Assembly (NCBI GenBank): GCA_030704615.1
Contig: CM060733.1
Span: forward strand, 16,060,001-16,124,000
Direction: 5' to 3'
Origin: Takakia lepidozioides
Lineage: Eukaryota > Streptophyta > Takakiopsida > Takakiales > Takakiaceae
Length of the DNA stretch: 64,000 nucleotides
A program made the position numbers and the translations under genes. This document shows, one piece after another, positions 39,211-50,224 of this stretch. Under the pieces are notes generated by a model. That model was not told the DNA's origin, searched no databases, and saw nothing but the letters and a program-made list of their open reading frames with translations. How positions within the stretch are numbered: the stretch's first letter is position 1; each line of letters starts with the position of its first letter.

Positions 39211-42200
39211 ATGGAGACCTATTATTATGTGGTGTTCGGGGTGCTGGCGGCGGTGCTGGCTGTCCTGGAGTTCAGCAAGAATAGCAAGGACCGGATCACC
39301 ACCACCCCGGCATTCTCTGCCTTCAAGAACAATTATCTTGTTGTGTACTCGCTTATGATGGGTATGGTGAATGTACTTCTTGGCTTTTTTTTCGATCTGT
39401 GAAGACAGGTGGACGCATTTGTGCAATGTTCTTCATGGCTGCGGACATCATGTGCCAGTTTGATTCCATTATCGGGAAAATGTGGCTCTTCTTTTATCTC
39501 ACTTGTGCTTAGTGACATTTTCTGCTGAAGGGCAGGGATAACTATCCCGGTCATACAGCATCTGCCAAATTTCAGCTCGGATGACCTTTGTCTAAGATTC
39601 GAAGTAACAATCCGACCTGCGAGTAGATCTTCCTCAGTTTCTTGTGAGCTGTTTGGTAGCCATGATGCATATATGCATAGATCTGCCATTTTCGGTTCCA
39701 GATGCCAATGACATTACATGTCAAATCTTTAAGGTTACCTGGTTCTGGCGGTCTTCTGCATTTCAAGATGAGTCTCGCTCTTGATATGGCACTCCGATTG
39801 CCATTGCCATTGCCATTGCCATTGCCATTGCATTGTCTGGCAATGGCATCTCAGATTGGAGCTATACATTGCTTAAAATGAAATCGATTTGGATTCCATT
39901 GCCCCCTACCTTGACTAAACTGGACCAGCGTTTTGTGTCGTCGATAGTTGGAGCAAAGTAGGCTCAGATCTACTGATTTAATGGGAATTCGTTGATGTTC
40001 CAGCTGACTATGATTTTGGTTCCTCGGAGAACCGTTTTTTCCAGTTTCATCTTGTGAAATGTGTCTTTTCTTCTGAGAACTCCTTCTGTGGTCTTGTCTT
40101 TTGTACACCACTTGTGCAAAAGAAGAGATGAAAGAAAGAAAATGCATGAGATTCAGTTGGAGTTGCCTGCAACTTTTAAGATTTTGTGAGCTTTGAATTA
40201 GCCAGCAGAGTTTTCCTTTAGTTCTTGAACTGTCTTCCTTCATTGAACATGTTCTCTGTGAATTCATCCTGCCATGACTACCCCTTGTAGTTGTAGGCTC
40301 TATTATCAACAAACCAAGACCTACTTGCCCCTCTCCTATTGGGGATTTTCCACATAGGTGGTTTTGGCTGAGTGCATTAACAGTCTGTCCAGATGGTGCC
40401 AATCATTTGCAGTGATGCCCAGTGTGAAATCTAGCCTCCAGCTCTCAGTTACCGCTTGGGAACAAGAACTTGGGGCTTTTATTTTCTAATTGCTTTCCTG
40501 AAAATGATTGGCGCAATCTGACCACCAGTGTCTATGCACTTGAGTGGTAGGAATCTGCAGCTTGTGAAGATAGATATTGTACAGTGTGAATCACAATCCA
40601 CCATTTCTTGCAGAAATATCACACTCAATCCTGCTAAGTAGTTATGTCAACCCTGCTTACATGTGTTGATGGAAGGGATTTATCTTAGTAGCCTGTTATG
40701 GTGTGTTTGTTTATCTGTTTGGGGAATGCAGCGGGGGACTGGTTGCAGGGACCATATGTATATGCGCTGTACCAGCACTATAAATATGACCAGGGAGACA
40801 TTGGCAGGCTTTTCATCGCAGGCTTTGGATCCTCTATGCTATTTGGCACAATTGTGGGCTCTCTTGCAGACAAATAGTGAGTTTAAGCAAACTGAGAATT
40901 GATTGCGATATTTTATGCTTTTCATTACTTGGACCTTTTGGAGGTATTGATAATGACCTTAGTTCACTGAAGACCTCATTAATGGCAGTCTAGGTTGTTA
41001 GCAGATGTTTGTCTAGGTCAAACCTTGCTGCAAGGCTTCATCATCCCAGGCTGCAAACTCCAGCAGTTGGATGCTGGGAAGGTGGACTTGGATGAAATTA
41101 AGTAGGTCATCTTGATGATCCAGATTCCATGACTATTAACTCATGTTGTTCAATGCCTCTCTTCCAGTGGGCGCAGGACGGCCAGTGTCACCTATTGTGT
41201 GACATACATTTTGAGCTGTCTCACAAAACATTCCCCACAGTACAGAGTGTTGATGCTTGGTCGGATTTTGGGAGGGATTTCGACGTCCCTGCTTTTCTCG
41301 GCGTTTGAGTCATGGCTTGTTGCAGAGCATTTCAAGGTAAAATCTACCACATCAATGTGGCCTTACATTGTGGACTTAGAAGTCCCATGTTTTTTCAAAT
41401 TTTCCACTTCTTTTTGTACATCAGACTCCCTGTCTCTGGGCATTGCAATTCCCCCGACAATAAAGACTTCTGTGAGATGCACTGAACTGCTGAAATTTGT
41501 TCTTGGTCTTTTTCAGAGAGGATTCGAAGCACAGTGGTTGTCATTGACATTTTCAAAAGCCATTTTCTTGGGGAACGGACTGATTGCTATTATTTCCGGC
41601 CTTGTGGCGAACACTCTGGTGGGGAACTTTAGTCTTGGCCCCGTCTCACCTTTTGATGCGGCCGCATGCACGCTGGCAGTAGGCATGGCCATCATCATGT
41701 TTACCTGGACTGAAAACTATGGGGACCCTTCAGAGAACAAGACCCTTTTTAAACAGTTTGAGCAGGCTGCTGCTGCCATAGCTTCTGGTACGTACACTTT
41801 TTGAATTTCCACCTGAGAGGTTTGCACAGTTGGAGAGGTAAGGTAAACTCTTAATATACACATGGAGACGCATAAGCTTGGTGGGTTTCTTTGAGCCTGA
41901 GTATTGCTGCATGTATCTACACTGGAGCCCATGGAGAACTCTTACAAGTATTGTAGGCATTAAGAATAGCTTTAGTTTACCAAAATGTGAACTGACCTAT
42001 CCCCATGCAGGTGAAAACAGATAATTGCTAGTAGCAATGTGCTGGCCTCAAAAGCGCAAACTTCTTTGCCATTAGCATCCTTTCCATTGAAGTCCATTAC
42101 TTACCGATGTTTCTGTCTGTTATTGTCAACAGATGAAAAGATTGCCCTGCTTGGTGCAATTCAGTCTCTCTTTGAGGGCTCTATGTACACATTTGTGTTT

Positions 42201-44565
42201 CTATGGACACCTGCCCTGAGCCCAAATAATCAGATAATTCCACATGGGTTCATTTTCGCAACTTTCATGCTTTCCTCCATGCTCGGCAGCTCATTGGCAT
42301 CTCGGCTCATGGCCCGTGCTAATCTCAAGGTGGAAGGCTACATGCAGATTGTCTTTCTTGTCTCTGCAGGCTCCCTCTGTCTACCTGTTGTGATCAGCGT
42401 GAGTCTCTCTGCCTCCATTTATTTTAATGCTGCATGTTGCTTCTCACCAAGTGGTAGCCTGACTATCCCCCCGGGTGATTGATGAAAGCAAGTGACAAAA
42501 CTTGAACCTTTATAAACCTGAGGTAGTGACCTGTGTCTCACCTTTGACCGCTTTTGGCTGCCAAGTCCCGTATGTGGTACTCTCCTCTTAGGAGTGCAGA
42601 TTTGCCAAGGGTATGTACTCTATATTCAGCTCTTTTGAGAGCTCTCTTTATATGACCATGAGCGTTTGATATTCAGTCTCTTCAAATTGTATAGTTTGCC
42701 ACCACGTGACTAGCTGACTTACCATGTGTTGTTTGACCCTTTATCTCAGTACTTTGTAGAGCCAGTGGTTGGCGTGGGTGGAAGCATCTCACCTGGAGGG
42801 AGACTCAACTTACTTGGATTTTGCCTTTTTGAGGCCTGCGTGGGAATATTCTGGCCCTCCATTATGAAGATGCGGTCACAGTACATTCCTGAGGAATCAA
42901 GAAGCACTATCATGAATTTTTTCCGAATTCCTCTGAATATTTTTGTGTGCATGATTCTGTACAATGTGAGCAGCAATCGACCCTTCATGCCTCAAATAGA
43001 TCTCTGCTTATACACAACTTCATGATTGCCTGTAGCATTTGTAGTTACCCTGATTTCTTTGCGGTCAAGGACAGTGGGCTGTAGAACAAGTGGCTTTTCA
43101 GTGCAGGGGAAGATGATTTCTGTTTAGTAGACCTCAAAGCTTCAGGAGTGGGACTAGAGCTTATTATAGTCAGCACACTGTCCTGGAAGGCCAGAGTGTC
43201 GATTTAGGCATGCAGGTACTCAGCAGAGACAAGGGAGAGAGTGTGTGTAACTCATGGTAGCCTCACAGCTAGACCTACTCTTGAATTTGGAGGCAAGTCT
43301 AGTTGCGCTTTGGTATTGGATGCTGGTCGTGAGTATTATAGGTCAGTGTCTGAACGCTTGCTATGAAATGGGGCTCCGGTCATGGCATATGCTCAACTCC
43401 CCTAACCTTAAGATCAGCATGTCATTTGACTTCTATGTGATGTTTCAGGTGAGTGCATTCCCAATCACAGTTATGTTTGGGATGTGTTCAATCTTCTTGG
43501 CCATGGCTGCGGTGCTTCAGCGACGGCTTATGTTGGTGGCTGACAAGCATAAACAGCGTAAGTTCTGTTTGCTCAATGGTGCCTTGCTTTTCTATGCAAA
43601 ACTGGGTGCCATATACCCCCCACTGTTTCCCCTTTCTGTTGTGTTGTCTCCCATGTCAAGGCTTGGCCTTGTTTAGTTGTCGTCTGGGCAATTGCAATCC
43701 CTCTTTCCTCTCTATCGGGTTGCTGTTCAAAAGTAGGCTTCCCCCCCTGAGTTCAAATTTCAGTCTAGTGCCGAGGGTGGGTAAACCCTCGAGGTCATCC
43801 ATGATGGCCTCTCCCATGTCACAGACTGGAAACAAGTTCAGGGAACTTTTCTGCGTAACTTCATTTTCATCAGACAATTTCCTGGCAACAGACATGGCTT
43901 TGGACATTAGAGCCTCTAAGTCAGATTTATCCAGCAGGGTCAAGACTTGCAGACTTAGATTCAGATCCTTGAGAATCTCTTCTACTGTCTTCCGCCAGGA
44001 CTCAGCCTGTTTGACAGGGCGATCCTGCTTCCAAGATATAGAGTCGATTAAGTTAGGATATCTGATATTAGACATACGTTGCAGCTGACCCCACCATCTA
44101 ACCTTGAATTCATCTCGTCGGGAGCTTAAGGAAGGGATGCCAAACTCACTGAACAGCCACGTTGGCTGTTTTAGAGCATGCTGACATGCACTCCTTAGGA
44201 GAAAGAAGATGGCACACTATTGCGAGGAAAAATGTCCACTATGTCGTCAGGGTGGAGCTTGCAACACTAGCATAGGGCACAGTGGGTGGTGGTTGAGACA
44301 GTAATTGAACATCTGTAGCACATGTATCAGGTCATGAAAGTGGCAATAGTTCTATCGGTAAGAGGCCATTCAAGCATCCAATGAAGGTTTAAAATTTATA
44401 ATGTGGAATGGGTACATTACAATGGGAAATTCTTGTCACCATGTCCATCAGATAATTAGACCATTTCGTCTCTAAGCTCTCTTTTTGTGCCCTTTCACAG
44501 GATCAGCTGAAAACTGGGTTGCAGAGAAGGAGCATGATTCTGAAACCGACCCTCTCAACATTTAA
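39211..44565 (+). CDS. MFSD5/MOT2-type major facilitator (putative molybdate-anion transporter), 8 exons, 463 aa
   Basis: Exons 39211-39361, 40732-40876, 41168-41336, 41517-41787, 42133-42398, 42750-42965, 43449-43557 and 44501-44565 join in frame to 463 aa, all with GT-AG introns. The protein follows MFSD5/MOT2 from end to end: DWLQGPYVYALYQHY, YGRRTASVTYCVTYILSCLT, LMLGRILGGISTSLLFSAFE, LVAEHFK, TENYGD, LLGAIQSLFEGSMYTFVFLW, GIFWPSIMKMRSQYIPEESR and STIMNFFRIPLNIFVC. There are about 12 hydrophobic segments. Chlamydomonas MOT2 transports molybdate; the function here is by family. A LINE fragment sits antisense in the last intron, and an internal CCATTG microsatellite lies in intron 1. Confidence 0.92.
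39797..39834 (+). repeat. (CCATTG)n microsatellite in intron 1 of the transporter gene
   Basis: Six units of ATTGCC/CCATTG, followed by CTGGCAATGGC in inverted orientation. A similar shorter run lies at 8264-8284. Confidence 0.8.
43640..44110 (-). mobile_element. LINE fragment antisense in the last transporter intron
   Basis: On the minus strand the remnant reads around MSKAMSVARKLSDENEVTQK and GLPTLGTRLKFELRGGSLLL, matching the fragment at 8900-9262 almost residue for residue. It is within the intron between exons 7 and 8 (43558-44500). Only the 3' part of the LINE is present. Confidence 0.65.
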
Positions 44566-46263
44566 CTTGTGAAGAATAATATTCTTTGTAGAAGGCCACA
44601 AAAGAATTAGTAGTATCCTGTCAAGCTTGATGTAAGGAGATGATGAGCCATGTTGGACCATTGTAAGTGCCGACTGTGCACATTACCTTTTCAGTACACT
44701 AGGTTGAGGTCTACTACTCATTTGAGGAAAATGTTGAGGAGGTGCAGGACTCTTGGAAACGTTAGCGTAAGGTATTTTTGATGAATTGCTTTGTCATCAA
44801 AAGTGTGTGCAGAGTAGACACGGAACAGATTGCCCGGAGTTTTCATTATTTCCATGTTTGTGTCTCATACCAAATTCTTTGTATCATAAGGAGCTGAAAG
44901 CTATGTATGGTCTATGGACTTTTTATATCATGCCTTTCCAGTGTTGTAGCCATGTGCCTCTTTGTGACCCATCTTGGATATCCCTCACAGTTTGAACACC
45001 TTCCCCCTTTTTGCTGCAGACTAGATGGGAGCGTTTTCAAGATTGTTGGATCTTTGATTTGGGACCTAATATCTGGATCGGGAATATGTACCCCAATATG
45101 TACCCCTTTAACAGGTAGTTCTCAGAATTTCAAAGAACTGAGGAGAGTATTTAGGTTAGAGATAACCAACAAAATTTTCCACATTAAGTGTTTGATGTGA
45201 TCCGTCTGTTCTTTGGAATTTTTGCTAGTATTCGGACCTTAGGACATATTTTGACATAAATCTTTCTAGTATGGGGACTGGAGAAACTTAGTTTTCCAAA
45301 GCTTGAAAAACAGGAGGATATGACATAAATCAAATATCTGCCAAGCACTGGCTTTAGCTGCCTTTCCAATGAATGCTACAAGAGAGAACCTCCCTTATTT
45401 GAATGTATTTATTGAAATGGTGGTGCATTCTCTCACCTGATGTGGGAAGTAATGGTTCTATGCAGCTTCCATCCACAGCGGACTTGCATCTGCCATTATA
45501 GAGGAGGCTGAGACCTCCCAATGCATAATCATGGGCAGGTGCAAGGCCAATTCCAAGTTGTGGATTGTGGTGGCCAGCTTCTGCTAATGTGCCTGTGAAA
45601 AAGTCTACTCGCCCAATACGTCATGGCATAATCAGCCACTGGAAATCTGAGCAGGGCAAATAATTCTGTTTCTTCAAATTTGATGTCAAGAGGCATTTGT
45701 ATTTCTAGGGACTGACCTGTTTCCCTATCAACCATTGAACACCTCTGTCAATGGATATGAAGACTTCAGCTTAGAAAACAACAGGTAATGCCTCTTGCAG
45801 CAATTGGACCCCTAAGTTGCAGTCTTTGCAAATTTCCATCTTGACTGAATTGTTGAAGATGATAAACCTCGCCACAGGGCAATCCAGAATAGGGTTATCT
45901 TCTCTTACCATACCCCTCGAACAACTTGTATATCCAGCAACTTCCCTATAGAGGCCCATGGTGACACATCATTAGGGAGCCATCTTCAACTTCAACGCTC
46001 CCTCTTTATTCACTGTGTGTGCCCCACAGCTGGAGTTGAAAGAAACATGAATGGTAATACAGGGTGACATTCATGATGCATCTTCCACATCCACATCCAC
46101 CATGCTCCTGCAGTTAGCATAATAATATGTATCTATCCCTCTTCGTCTTTTATCGGTATCCCCCCTTCTACCTCAGATCCAATGCTACAGCAGTCTAATC
46201 CAACTACAATGTTCATTAATGTACAAATAAGAGCCAAGCAGCTGAGACAGACGAACAAGTATT
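44566..46263. other. Convergent intergenic region with one exon-like segment
   Basis: This is the shared 3' flank of the transporter (+) and PIRL (-) genes. It holds one exon-like stretch on the minus strand (45592-45437), listed separately; otherwise nothing is recognised. Confidence 0.4.
45437..45592 (-). pseudogene. Orphan exon-like segment, unrecognised protein
   Basis: On the minus strand a TTTTTCACAG acceptor precedes 156 open bases with a coherent protein (LAEAGHHNPQLGIGLAPAH, then YALGGLSLLYNGRCKSAVDG) and a CAG/GTGAGA donor. Phase 1 on both sides makes it a symmetric exon. Neighbouring minus-strand pieces (ADYAMTYWASR near 45640, EETELFALLRF near 45670) may be other exons of the same lost gene. 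No family is recognised. Confidence 0.3.
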
Positions 46264-49236
46264 TTAGTGGTGTAGCTCAATATAGCTATCATTTTCCTGG
46301 TCCTCCTTCCAGGCCATTAGCCTGGTGTTACCCCCCATACACATACGGCCAAACAAGCTGTTCAGCCATAAACCCCCCCGAACAGGGACCCACCCCCCTG
46401 GATACTCGCAGCCAATGCAATCAACTTTCACGCTGTGACAGGCGGGACTCCTCTCTTCCTCAGTCAATAAACTATCAGTCCAACGATGGGCCAAGTAGGC
46501 CATGACAGCCTCATGGCTGTGCTCCACCACCTCCTTGGGAGGCACCAGTAGCGGATTCTGGTCCAGCTTCAACCTCTTTAGGTTCCTCAGCTTTCCAATT
46601 GATAGTGGCAGCTCACGAACCTGATTGAAACTCAGATCAAAATCTGTCAGAGACGCCAGGTCCCCAATGGAATCGGGCACACTAACCAGGTCGTTGAAGT
46701 TGCTGCTGACATTGAGCGTCTCCAAGCTGGAGAGATTGCCAATCGTGGATGGCAGGCTCTGAAGCTTGTTGAACTGAATCTCCAGAACTTTCAGGGCCCC
46801 AAGCTCACCAATTGACAAGGGTAAAACCCTCAGTTTGTTGAGTTGTAGACAAAGCTTTTCCAAGTTGATTAGTTCCAGACCCAGGCTGGAAGGCCAGTAC
46901 TCCAGACGGTTGAGGTTTACCAGGAGCTCCACCAGATTACTGCACACATCTTATACCTCATCAATTCAACCACTCAACCACCCCCCAAGATACAGCATTC
47001 ATAGTTACTGGTAGAAACCTCACATACCATAAATGAGCAATAAGAGTCTTTAAAGAGTGACTCCACACCTACTGCGGCAAATCTTGAATAAGCCCCAAGT
47101 GAATCAGACTGTGGAGACCTGTACCATATAGAAGGAACACTAGCACCGCTTTCTCAAATGAGAAGATGATTCATCTGGTAATAAGGATGAGGCTCCAGAG
47201 CACAGCAGATGTTACAGGTTTGGCAGCATCATGTAATCCTCTATACGGAGTACTGACTTACTCAGGACAAGGAGAATTTCAGACCATTTGCAATGTGCTA
47301 GGACTGATGCAACCGTGCAAGAACAATTCACCCACATAATGTAGATTGTCACCAGCTATCTTGGTAACTTTCTATCTGCCAAGGGACAGTCACCAAGAGT
47401 CTTCCACATATATCACACAAGATGAACCTACCACCTTCCAAGAATGGGACATATCAAGCAGGCCTCTCCATAGATTCCACTTCTCCGGACAACGATGAGG
47501 CCGACATGTCAGGTTCAGTTTTCCTGGTCACTAATTACAGTTCCAGAGGTTCGCCCGTCTTGAGAGAAACAAAAAAGAAACAAATCTGGTAAACTTGTCA
47601 TTGCAAAACTCCAACAGTGTTGAGGAGCAGAACGGTACCTGCAGCGTCCAATGGACTCTGGCAAAGTCCTCAGCAAATTGTCCGACACATCTAGGAACTT
47701 CAAATTTCTCAGTAAGCCGATAGAATCCGGCAGTGCCTTGAGTTGGTTTGAGTGCACGTCAAGCGTAACCAGATTCGTCAGGCTAGATATAGAGTCGTGT
47801 AACAACTGTCATAAGCCAGTAGAAGGAGGAAGTTTGTCAACAATTGCGACATGTCACATCCAAACGAGTCATATTCTCCAATTGTTTGGAGCAAGCCATT
47901 GGCCTGATCCCTTTACAAAAGTCCTACATACGAGAAAACCTGAGTATGAACTAAAGATACTTACCTCCAACCGATTTTTCGAGATATTCAATGAAACAAG
48001 CGACCAGAGTTTGGCGAATGATTCTGGCAGACGTGTCAAAGCTCGCCCACTCAGATCCAAGTCATGGGAATGCTTCTCGTAAGCTTCTTGCATGTCCATC
48101 GCAATATCCAAATCAAGCTCCTCCCCAGGTTGAGGAAAGCCAACCGCAGGCAAGTCAGAGTTCTGATCAAGGGCAAGCTCGGCGCGGTTCACCATCTTCT
48201 CGTACCTTTCGTGGAGGTCTTCTAATTGGATCAAAGACTTATACGGCAGCTTCTCTCTCTGTGCGGCATCCTTCAGCTCGTTCTCCTTCTCCGCCTAAGT
48301 TTATCGAACGCGTCAGTACGTACAAAAGAAGGAAATCATTTGAGTACAGGTCACACCATATGCGAGCTACATGATGATCCTTTATGCTCGTACCTGTAAT
48401 ACCTCGACAAAGAGCGCACCAACAGTCTTCCCTCAGAATTCGAGGGAATGTCCACTTTAATGTAAATTGGGATTAGATTAAATCTCAGCTATAAGAGACA
48501 CCTAGCAGGGAAGGGGGGATGAGCATACGTGTTAATGCAGCGAGAGGGGGATGCAAGTCGAAACCTCCCAATCTACAAGGCGCGCAGTTCAAATAGCTTG
48601 GAATAAGACAACAGCGCCCGGATAAATATGAAAGAGAAGCTCAACTTCTGTACTTTGGCAGACTAGATGGACACTCAGAAACTAGAACTTCTCGAACAGA
48701 TTTTCTATTACTCAAACAGCTCACTGACCGCGGGCAAGAATCATCTACATGCACCTGGTATCTAATTGGAATTTCAAATACGTTGAATCACGAATCTTAA
48801 AAGCACACATGTCGGCAATCATTTGAAGCTTAGGAACCGATCCAAGACAAACCATTCTTTTCCGGAGATGTCGTATAATGGTAACTAGGCATGAATGAAC
48901 AGTCATCAACATATATATCAGGAGCTCAAGGGCATCGCAAAAAGCTCGCAAACTGAGGCAATAGCCATGTAACCAGCAAGAACATCAAAATCTTTTGCTA
49001 TCGACATGAATATGAGGGACATCATGGTGTCCAACCTGTAAAATCCTCCATCGAACAATATTCATGCCCTCTGGAGCGGCGGCCAGCGCCAATTCGTTCA
49101 ACTGCTCACTAACACGCAGCTCAATGCTCAATAGTGACTGGCGCGCTGCACCAACTGCCTCGAAATCCGGCCGGGGCCCTAGCATTTTCAACAGCTCCGA
49201 GCCAGAGTCAACCACATTCGGCTCTTTCGCAGCCAT
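46264..49236 (-). CDS. Plant intracellular Ras-group-related LRR protein (PIRL), 4 exons, 457 aa
   Basis: Exons 49236-49036, 48294-47965, 47805-47639 and 46939-46264 join in frame to 457 aa. The N-terminal 150 residues are helical and charged, as in PIRLs ([35 protein letters not shown]). About ten LRRs of 23 residues follow, with the LPxSIGxLxxLxxLDVSxN pattern ([80 protein letters not shown]). The C-terminus has [14 protein letters not shown] and MAYLAHRW, the usual PIRL cap. PIRLs are plant relatives of animal Ras-binding LRR proteins, with roles in pollen and development in Arabidopsis. An in-frame ATG at 49248 would add four residues. Confidence 0.88.
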
Positions 49237-50224
49237 GCCTCTAATCATTTCTCTGGAAACAAGACGACTCCGATTCGTTCCAGAGTTCTCGAGCTCCCTT
49301 TTCTTCTCAAATGCAACCGTCTTTCTCTCTCTCTCTTGCCTCCAAGAAGAGAAATGGAGAAAGCACAGCTCTGGCAGCGAAAGAATCTGCAGGTGACGAC
49401 TTTGTTTGCTGCTGAGGCATCTCCGTCCCGCTCCTTCTGTCTCTCTGGCAGCGCGAGGCGCATTAAGACCACCGCACTCCAGGCAGGGCCCGCCCGGCCC
49501 CCACGGCCGCCGCCTGCGCTGCATGTGCACGTTGTCCTTCACTTCAAGTTCCGTACGTTGTACAATTACTTCCATCCATTAGTTTCACGCCAGCCCGGAG
49601 GTTCGAACCCTGGGCCACAAGGTTAACCCCGCCATCCTTCTACCCGGAGAAACGAACCGTTAAAAGCACTTGAGGCTTATTCTGCATTATTCACAGGTCA
49701 ATTATTAGATACTGAATATGCAGCTAAGGGCAGAATCGGGCACCAGTGCCGCTTGGGCATACCTCAAGTGCTTTTAACGCCAAGGTACGGGCAGCAGAGG
49801 GCCGATTCGGCCAGGTTCGCCGACCCAGGTCTCGCCCGCCTATTCTCAAGTACATTCAAACCTTACCCGTAAGTTACCTACATGGCATGGGCCCGCTGAG
49901 CTGCATGCTGCCGAGAAAACTGGCAACCCCAAGGTGAGATGCTTTCGCGAGGCTGGCAGGAAAATTCGGGCAGAAAGTCATCTGCCCGGCCCATTACATG
50001 GCGTAATGTGTCAGGAGTAGTGGATTCTGACCGCGGACAAAAGGTTACAATTCCGTCGAGTAAGACTTAAGTAAAAGGCGGGCGGCAGAAACGACTACCT
50101 ACAGCCTATTCGATAGGTAGAGGGAAGTCCCTATGAGGATGTTTGTTCTGAAGTTGGGTGGACAAATACATGCACGACTGATTTGAGAAGGAATTTCACT
50201 AATTGTTTTGCTTGAACGTCGTCG
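49237..50224. other. Upstream region of PIRL with repeats
   Basis: It contains the PIRL promoter and 5' UTR, a palindromic GGTTCGAACC B-box-like word at 49600-49609, and a 122-bp MITE-like hairpin at 49658-49779. No gene is seen between 49780 and 50224. Confidence 0.4.
49658..49779. repeat. 122-bp MITE-like element with 18-bp perfect TIRs
   Basis: CGTTAAAAGCACTTGAGG at 49658-49675 is perfectly inverted at 49762-49779. The interior is 86 bp without coding. No clear target duplication is visible. The same core (CCTCAAGTGCTTT) occurs at the very end of the window (63977-63989), so the motif is repeated in this genome. Confidence 0.5.

Noticed and set aside
47806-47964. Apparent frameshift and stop in the PIRL LRR region
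   Set aside because: The segment is an intron. Splicing 47965 to 47805 restores 23-residue LRR spacing exactly.
49590-49640. Possible tRNA gene at GGTTCGAACC
   Set aside because: The T-arm stem does not pair on either strand, and no A-box lies at the right distance. It may be a SINE trace at most.
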